From Streptomyces sp. UNOB3_S3 (GTDB lineage Bacteria > Actinomycetota > Actinomycetes > Streptomycetales > Streptomycetaceae), in NCBI RefSeq assembly GCF_020740895.1, contig NZ_JAILXP010000020.1, positions 1 through 36,354 of the forward strand: a stretch of DNA of 36,354 nucleotides, written 5' to 3'. Below, piece after piece: positions 31,955 to 36,354 of this stretch; the first letter of the stretch is position 1, and each line of letters starts with the position of its first letter. Both the position numbers and the translations under genes were made by a program. A model generated the notes under the pieces. It worked only from the letters and a program-made list of their open reading frames with translations. It had not been told where the DNA came from and did no database searches.

Positions 31955-32938
31955 TCAACTCGCCGAGGCGGCCACCGGGTAGTGATCGCTGAGGTTGGTG
32001 TACGTGTACTCCTTGCCCCAGCTGGACACCTTCCAGGGCGCGGAGCTCTCCTTGATCACGGAGTTCGTCCAGCCCTGGGGCCGGACGTGGCCGTTGCGGT
32101 GGAGGACGTAGTCCAGGTCCTCGCGGGGGTCGGTCGGGTAGCGGTAGGCCGCGATCGAGTTCTCCTTGGTGTCGAAGGAGTACGGGTGGCCGGTGCGGCC
32201 GCCGTCCGCCGGGGCCAGATCGGCGTCGGCGAGCATCGAGCGGTACTCCTCGCTCCGCGAGTCCACGTTCAGGTCGCCCGCGACCATCACCTGCTCGTCC
32301 GCCGGGATGTTCTTGGCGTCGAGGAACGCGTCGATCTGCCGGAACTGCTTGGCGCGGTCGGCCTCCGCCTCGCCCGCCTTGCAGCCGCTGTCCGTCGACT
32401 GGGCGTGCGTCCCCACCAAGTGCACCTTGGTGCCGTTGACGTCGAGGACGACGTACGCGAAGCCCTTGTTGGACCACCAGTCGGCGCCGCACGCGTCCTT
32501 GTAGATCACCTGCTCCTTGCGGACGATCGGCCACTTGCTGAGCACGGTCACCCCGCCGTCCTCCGGAGTGGTGGTGGAGTAGGCGCCTCCGGTGGCGTCC
32601 CAGCCGTCCTTGCTCCGGCCGACGACGGGCGTCTGGTACGGGTAGCCCGCGGCCGCCCGGGCCTTCAGGTCGTCCGAGGCGGCGTTGTCGAAGGCCTCCT
32701 GGAGCACGACGACGTCATTGCCCTGGAAGAAGCCGGCGGCGGCTATCTCCTTGGCGCGGTGCGCCTGGCCCCAGTTGGGGTAGAGGTTCGTGCTCATGAG
32801 GAACGTGTTGTAGGTGAGCACCTTCAGGCGCGGTGTGCCGGACTTCCCCGCCGCCTGGGCCTGTTGCGGCAGGACGGCGGCGGTGAGCAGGGCGGCGGCG
32901 GACAGGGCGATGGATCCGGCGGTCTTCGTGAACGGCAC
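31955..32938 (-). CDS. Secreted sphingomyelin phosphodiesterase-like enzyme
   Basis: A 327-aa exported member of the endonuclease/exonuclease/phosphatase superfamily, closest to bacterial neutral sphingomyelinase C. The signal peptide is residues 1-29 (cleavage at AQA-AG). Active-site motifs are LTYNTFLMS (Asn44), VVVLQEAFDNA (Glu81), VGTHAQST (His178), AGDLNVDSRSEEY (Asp222, Asn224), EDLDYVL (Asp276) and LSDHYPV (Asp318, His319). It would cleave phosphodiester head groups of host or membrane sphingo- or phospholipids with a divalent metal. The start is GTG 32938 with GAGGGAG 7 nt upstream. Length matches the family. It probably forms its own transcript. Confidence 0.88.
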   Translation of the reverse strand: MPFTKTAGSIALSAAALLTAAVLPQQAQAAGKSGTPRLKVLTYNTFLMSTNLYPNWGQAHRAKEIAAAGFFQGNDVVVLQEAFDNAASDDLKARAAAGYPYQTPVVGRSKDGWDATGGAYSTTTPEDGGVTVLSKWPIVRKEQVIYKDACGADWWSNKGFAYVVLDVNGTKVHLVGTHAQSTDSGCKAGEAEADRAKQFRQIDAFLDAKNIPADEQVMVAGDLNVDSRSEEYRSMLADADLAPADGGRTGHPYSFDTKENSIAAYRYPTDPREDLDYVLHRNGHVRPQGWTNSVIKESSAPWKVSSWGKEYTYTNLSDHYPVAASAS

Positions 32939-32997
32939 TGCGACTCCCTCGACGGTCGGTGATCCTCAGCGGGCCCGGCACATCAGATCAGTTGCCG

Positions 32998-34497
32998 TTA
33001 GCACCCGATGGCGGGCAGGTTTCCGTCAGCCGACGCGCGGGACAAGAGCCGACGCCGTCGCTGTCGCCGTCGCCGTACGCCCAGCAGGAGCGCCGTGGCG
33101 AGCACCCCTCCCACGAGGAACGCCGCCGCCGCGAGCACGGCCGGCAGCCGCAGACCGGCACCGCCGGTGAGACCGCCCGACGCCGTGGCCACCGTGCCGA
33201 ACAGGGCCACCCCGGCAGCGCTGCCCACCTGCCGGGCGACATTGAAGACCGCGGACGCCACGCCCGTACCGTCCGCGGGCGCCGCGTCGATGACGGCGGC
33301 GGTGGCGGCGAGCGCGGTGATCGTCTGGCCCAGGCCCGTGGCGGCGAGCGCGAACAGCAGCGCGGAGTACGGGACGCCCGGCCGGACGACGAGCCAGCCC
33401 AGGAAACCCGCCGCCCCCAGGAACAGCCCGGCGGCCATGGGCGCGTACGGGCCCGTACGCGCGCTCACCCGGCTCAGCAGCGGCGCCGCGACCAGGCCCA
33501 TGCAGACCGAGGGCAGCAGGGCGAGCCCGGTCTCCAGGGCGTCGTACCCGCGCGCCTGCCGGAAGTAGAGCGTGGACAGGAACAGCATGCCGTAGTAGCC
33601 GAAGCTGATCAGGAAGCCGATGGCGGCCGTGACGGAGAACGCCCTCCGCCGGAACAGGGAGGGCGGCAGCAGTGGCCGCCGGGCCGCGGGGGAGACGGCC
33701 GCACCGGCCTCCAGCCGGTGCTCCAACCGGTGCTCCACGACGGCGAACGCGGCCAGCGCCGCCACGCCCGTCACGGCCGCCGCCAGCACCGGGGGAGCGG
33801 TCCAGCCGGCCGTCCCGGCTTCGTTGAGCGCCCCGGCCAGCGCGACGAGTCCGATGACGCCCAGCACCTGACCGAAGGGGTCCATCCGGCCGGGGGCAGC
33901 GTCCTGGAGGCCGCGAGAGAAAGAAATATGACGCATAGTCAGCAGGATGGCGAGACCGCCCACGGGCAGGTTCAGCCAGAACACCGCCCGCCAGTCCAGC
34001 CCGGCCACCAGCAGCCCGCCCACCGCGGGCCCCGCCCCGAAGTCGACCGAGGCGACGGCCCCCCACACCGCGACCGCGCGGGCCCGGGCGACCCGGTCCG
34101 GGTGGGCGGCCCGCAGCAGCGCCAGCGAGGCCGGCACGAGGAAGGCGGCCCCCGCGCCCTGCGCCAGCCGCCCCGCCACCAGGGCACCCGCCGTGGTGGC
34201 CAGCCCGCAGACGGCCGACGCGGCGACGAAGACGCCCAGCCCCCACAGGAACACCCGCCGGTGCCCGAACCGGTCGCCCAGCCCGCCGCCGAGCAGCAAC
34301 AGCCCCGCGAAGACGGTGCTGTAGCCGTCGACGCACCACTGGAGGGCGGCCGGCCCGGCGTGGAGCGAGGCGCCGATGTCGGGCACGGCCACCGTGACGA
34401 CGGTGACGTCCAGCATGACCAGGAAGTAGCCGAGGCTGAGGGAGACGAGGGGAAGGGACGTACGGAAAGGCGCTCTTGCGGTTCTCACGGTTCTCAC
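32998..34497 (-). CDS. MFS drug/metabolite exporter (DHA2-like, 14 membrane segments)
   Basis: A 499-aa major-facilitator transporter of the DHA2 (EmrB/QacA-like) type, proton-driven export. Visible motifs are LDVTVVTVAVPDIG in the first segment, motif A GGGLGDRFGHRRVFLWG, GRLAQGAGAAFLVPASLALL, and motif C-like GAVASVDFGAGPAVGGLLV. A long polar stretch (RLEHRLEAGAAVSPAARRP) links the halves, and a basic Arg-rich tail ends the protein. GTG 34497 starts a duplicated GTGAGAACC, so GTG 34488 is an equally possible start; neither has a strong ribosome site. It is divergent from the ArsR-type regulator at 34564, the usual pairing of exporter and repressor. Substrate unknown. Confidence 0.88.
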   Translation of the reverse strand: MRTVRTARAPFRTSLPLVSLSLGYFLVMLDVTVVTVAVPDIGASLHAGPAALQWCVDGYSTVFAGLLLLGGGLGDRFGHRRVFLWGLGVFVAASAVCGLATTAGALVAGRLAQGAGAAFLVPASLALLRAAHPDRVARARAVAVWGAVASVDFGAGPAVGGLLVAGLDWRAVFWLNLPVGGLAILLTMRHISFSRGLQDAAPGRMDPFGQVLGVIGLVALAGALNEAGTAGWTAPPVLAAAVTGVAALAAFAVVEHRLEHRLEAGAAVSPAARRPLLPPSLFRRRAFSVTAAIGFLISFGYYGMLFLSTLYFRQARGYDALETGLALLPSVCMGLVAAPLLSRVSARTGPYAPMAAGLFLGAAGFLGWLVVRPGVPYSALLFALAATGLGQTITALAATAAVIDAAPADGTGVASAVFNVARQVGSAAGVALFGTVATASGGLTGGAGLRLPAVLAAAAFLVGGVLATALLLGVRRRRQRRRRLLSRASADGNLPAIGC

Positions 34498-34516
34498 GGA
34501 AACGAGTCTCGGCCCC

Positions 34517-34544
34517 GCACACTTCGCCGCTCACCGAAATGTGC
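34517..34544. promoter_or_regulatory. Operator-like inverted repeat between MFS and ArsR-type genes
   Basis: GCACACTTCG (34517-34526) and CGAAATGTGC (34535-34544) are inverted repeats with one mismatch and an 8-nt spacer. They lie in the 66-nt divergent gap, over the expected -35 region of the regulator promoter. This is the best candidate site for the ArsR-type protein. Confidence 0.6.
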
Positions 34545-34550
34545 GCGTCG

Positions 34551-34556
34551 TAGATT
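34551..34556 (+). promoter_or_regulatory. -10 element indicating a leaderless transcript
   Basis: TAGATT, a near-ideal -10 hexamer, ends 7 nt before the GTG at 34564. The transcript should begin at or next to the start codon, and no ribosome site is present, so the mRNA is probably leaderless. Confidence 0.6.
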
Positions 34557-34563
34557 GGCTCCC

Positions 34564-35328
34564 GTGACCGACGTGATCAACCACCAGCCCGATGTCGCCC
34601 GCGCCGCCGCACTGATCGCGGACCCGTCCCGCGCCCGGATCCTCAAGGCGCTGTGCGACGGCCGGGCCCTGTCGGCGGGCGCCCTCGCCACGGAGGCGGG
34701 CGTGAGCGCCCCCACCGTCAGCGCCCACCTCGCCCGGCTCACGTCCGGCGGCCTGATCACGGCCGTCCACGACGGCCGGCACCGCTACTACCGCCTCACC
34801 GGCCCCGACGTCGCCGCCGCGCTGGAGGCGCTCGCCCTCATCGCCCCGCCCCTGCCGGTGCGCTCCCTGCGCGAGAGCGGCGTCGCCAACGCCCTCCACC
34901 GCGCCCGCACCTGCTACGACCACCTGGCCGGCCACCTCGGCGTCGCCCTGATGCGCGCCCTCCTCGACCGCGGCCTGCTCACCGGCCACGACGGCACCCA
35001 CCACCCGGAGACCGCCGTCCGCGACCGCCCCGCCGCCTACGGCCACGACGCCGCCTACCGCCTCACCGCCCCCGGCCGCACCGCCCTGACCGCCTTCGGT
35101 GTGGACGTCGAGGGCCTGCCCCGCCGCCGCCCGGCCATCCGCTACTGCGTCGACTGGAGCGAGCACCAGCACCACCTCGCCGGCGCGCTGGGCGCCGCCC
35201 TCACCGCCCGGCTCTTCACCCTCGGCTGGCTCCGGCACGGGGCGAGCCCGCGCGTCGTCCACCTCACGGAGACGGGGACGCACGGGCTGGCGGACACATT
35301 CGGGCTGCGTGCCGCCCTAATGGCGTGA
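34564..35328 (+). CDS. ArsR/SmtB-type winged-helix regulator with duplicated C-terminal Cys/His module
   Basis: A 254-aa regulator. The ArsR winged helix occupies 1-85 (IADPSRARILKALCDGRALS, EAGVSAPTVSAHLARLTSGG, GRHRYYRLTG). The C-terminal part contains two related segments, CYDHLAGHLGVALMRALLDRG from Cys117 and CVDWSEHQHHLAGALGAALTARL from Cys195, suggesting an internal duplication and a possible metal or thiol-ligand site. That makes it much longer than classical ArsR (about 110 aa). It is divergent from the MFS exporter and probably represses it. The start is GTG 34564 without a ribosome site. It is convergent with the ArsC-like gene, 20 nt away. Confidence 0.87.
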   Translation: MTDVINHQPDVARAAALIADPSRARILKALCDGRALSAGALATEAGVSAPTVSAHLARLTSGGLITAVHDGRHRYYRLTGPDVAAALEALALIAPPLPVRSLRESGVANALHRARTCYDHLAGHLGVALMRALLDRGLLTGHDGTHHPETAVRDRPAAYGHDAAYRLTAPGRTALTAFGVDVEGLPRRRPAIRYCVDWSEHQHHLAGALGAALTARLFTLGWLRHGASPRVVHLTETGTHGLADTFGLRAALMA

Positions 35329-35348
35329 GGCCCCGCCCCCGTGAGGCC

Positions 35349-35720
35349 CTAACCGCGTGAGGACCGGGCCAGCGCTTCCCGTACGGCCTCCTCGGTACGC
35401 CCCACGAAGGCCGAGCCGTCGTCGGCGGTGATGATCGGCCGCTGGATGAGCTTCGGATGTGCCGCCAGGGCCTCCACCCACCGGTCGCGCGCCGCCGCGT
35501 CCCGGGGCCAGTCCTTGACCCCGAGCTCCTTGGCCACGGCCTCCTGGGTACGGGTGATGTCCCACGGCTCCAGCCCCAGCCGCTCCAGCACAGCGCGAAT
35601 CTCCTCGACGGTGGGCACGTCCTCGAGATAACGCCGGACGGAATACCCGGCTCCTTCGGCATCGAGCAGCGAGAGCGCGCTACGGCACTTCGAACAGGCG
35701 GGATTGATCCAGATCTCCAT
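35349..35720 (-). CDS. ArsC/Spx-family (YffB-like) thioredoxin-fold protein
   Basis: A 123-aa protein of the ArsC/Spx family: WINPACSKCRSAL at the N-terminus with Cys10 and Cys13, YSVRRYLEDVPTVEEIRAVL, then the family Arg-Pro of LIQRPIITADDGSAFVGR. Members include arsenate reductases, but the Cys-x2-Cys and general sequence fit the uncharacterised YffB-like or glutaredoxin-like reductases equally well. ATG 35720 fits the family N-terminus. It is probably co-transcribed with the NmrA-like gene 22 nt upstream. Confidence 0.85.
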   Translation of the reverse strand: MEIWINPACSKCRSALSLLDAEGAGYSVRRYLEDVPTVEEIRAVLERLGLEPWDITRTQEAVAKELGVKDWPRDAAARDRWVEALAAHPKLIQRPIITADDGSAFVGRTEEAVREALARSSRG

Positions 35721-35742
35721 GCCCCGACAGTAGCCCGCGGGG

Positions 35743-36354
35743 TCACCCCACGCGCTCGGCGAGGAAGCCCTCCCAGGTCCGGCGCCCCTTGACGGCCCCG
35801 TCGAGGACGAGGTTCTCCCCGGCCCGGTACGCACGGCCGAGCCCGCCCGGCACCCGGACCGGCACCATCGGCCGCCGCTTGCCCGCGGCCCGCAGATAGC
35901 CGCGGCTCAGCTCGGCCAGCTCGTACACCTCCGGCCCGGCGAGGTCGGGCACCGCACCGGCGGGCTCGCCGAGCGCCAGCTCCACGAGCCGGGCGGCCAC
36001 CTCCCGCGCGTCGACCGGCTGCCAGCGCACCCCACCGGGGGCCGGGACCACCGGCAGCTTCGCCATCTTCTCCACCACCGTCAGGGCCAGGTCGTGGAAC
36101 TGGGCGGCGCGCAGCGTCGTCCACGGCAGCCCCGACCCGGCCACGGCCCGCTCGGCCTCCAGCTTGGCCCGGAAGTACCCCAGCGGGACCTTGTCGGCCC
36201 CGATGACGGAGATGTACACCAGATGCCCCACCCCGGCCCGCCGCGCCGCCCGCACCAGATTCCGGGTCGCGACGTCGTCGCCCTTGGGACCGCCCGCGAG
36301 GTGGAGCACGACCCCGGCCCCCTCGACGGCGGCCTCGACCCCCTCGTCCTTGAC
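35743..36354 (-). CDS. Atypical SDR / NmrA-like NAD(P)-binding protein, 5' end missing
   Basis: The frame is open to the right edge, so the start and the N-terminal glycine-rich nucleotide-binding motif lie outside the window. The visible 203 residues contain VVLHLAGGPKGDD, NLVRAARRAGVGHLVYISVIGAD, the YFRAK active-site-like Tyr-x3-Lys, LRAAQFHDL and WQPVDAREVAARLVELA, typical of atypical short-chain dehydrogenases in the NmrA/SDR_a5 group. These act as oxidoreductases or redox-sensing proteins; the substrate is unknown. A GTG at 36309 lies inside the conserved domain and is not the start. Confidence 0.85.
   Translation of the reverse strand, partial: VKDEGVEAAVEGAGVVLHLAGGPKGDDVATRNLVRAARRAGVGHLVYISVIGADKVPLGYFRAKLEAERAVAGSGLPWTTLRAAQFHDLALTVVEKMAKLPVVPAPGGVRWQPVDAREVAARLVELALGEPAGAVPDLAGPEVYELAELSRGYLRAAGKRRPMVPVRVPGGLGRAYRAGENLVLDGAVKGRRTWEGFLAERVG

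Noticed and set aside
31719..31982. Plus-strand 87-codon frame opposite the leader ORF
   Set aside because: The GTG start directly abuts GGAGGA with no spacing, codon use is poor, and it runs into the end of the sphingomyelinase gene.
32959..35328. 789-codon plus-strand frame
   Set aside because: Only its last 254 codons are a gene (ArsR-type, from GTG 34564); the rest is antisense to the MFS gene.
1..36354. CRISPR arrays, tRNA/rRNA genes, insertion sequences, prophage
   Set aside because: No spaced direct repeats, clover-leaf or rRNA sequence, transposase motifs or phage genes were seen; the tandem repeats found lack CRISPR spacer structure.

Overview
The window looks like chromosome of Streptomyces or a close relative. 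GC content and third-position GC are very high, GTG starts are common, and the gene set and order (glnA2, glnE, a PAP2-like membrane protein, the maltose/maltodextrin genes, secreted amylase and pullulanase) are what I know from Streptomyces core chromosomes. No tRNA, rRNA, CRISPR array, insertion sequence or prophage gene was seen. Both edges cut genes. The left edge is itself a perfect 19-bp fold-back inverted repeat, which looks more like an assembly end than biology.

Region 1-8.4 kb: a truncated APC-type amino-acid permease, an alpha/beta hydrolase, an unknown 160-aa protein, a divergent Uma2 (DUF820) nuclease-fold protein, then glnA2 (a GS-I-like ligase with Trp where regulated GS has the adenylylated Tyr) and glnE (GS adenylyltransferase/deadenylylase) in one transcription direction. 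Region 8.4-10.4 kb is a small accessory block: two tiny Cys-rich zinc-ribbon genes, one only 46 codons long, divergent from a frameshifted XRE/TPR-type regulator whose 3' end holds a 30-bp perfect palindrome. A PAP2-like membrane protein follows.

Region 11.5-21.9 kb is a complete starch and maltodextrin module. Secreted alpha-amylase and pullulanase (plus strand) cut starch and pullulan outside the cell. MalE-MalF-MalG (minus strand) import the oligosaccharides; their ATPase is not here and is presumably the shared MsiK. The cytoplasmic GH13 alpha-glucosidase AglA hydrolyses them, and the LacI-family MalR, placed 1 nt behind aglA, would repress the module. Clustered TTGC/GCAA repeats lie over both divergent promoters between malE and the amylase gene.

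Region 22-27.7 kb: a 71-aa orphan peptide gene, a two-HTH regulator convergent with and overlapping a TetR regulator, a 662-aa protein with a sigma-factor-like N-terminus and one membrane segment, and a tyrosine phosphatase. Region 27.7-31.8 kb (minus strand): a rhomboid-like protein, a NarL-type response regulator, a DUF985 cupin and a NarL/DesK-type histidine kinase, so the two-component pair is split by the cupin. Upstream lie an OmpR/PhoB-type winged-helix regulator and, ahead of it, a 42-codon leader ORF with tandem TGT Cys codons inside an inverted repeat. The last part holds a secreted sphingomyelinase-like phosphodiesterase, a DHA2-type MFS exporter divergent from an ArsR-type regulator that appears leaderless, an ArsC-like protein and a truncated SDR/NmrA-like protein.

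The items most worth a second look are the Cys leader ORF (31707-31835), the zinc-ribbon/XRE block (8616-10407), the peptide/two-HTH region (22064-24068) and the left-end fold-back.
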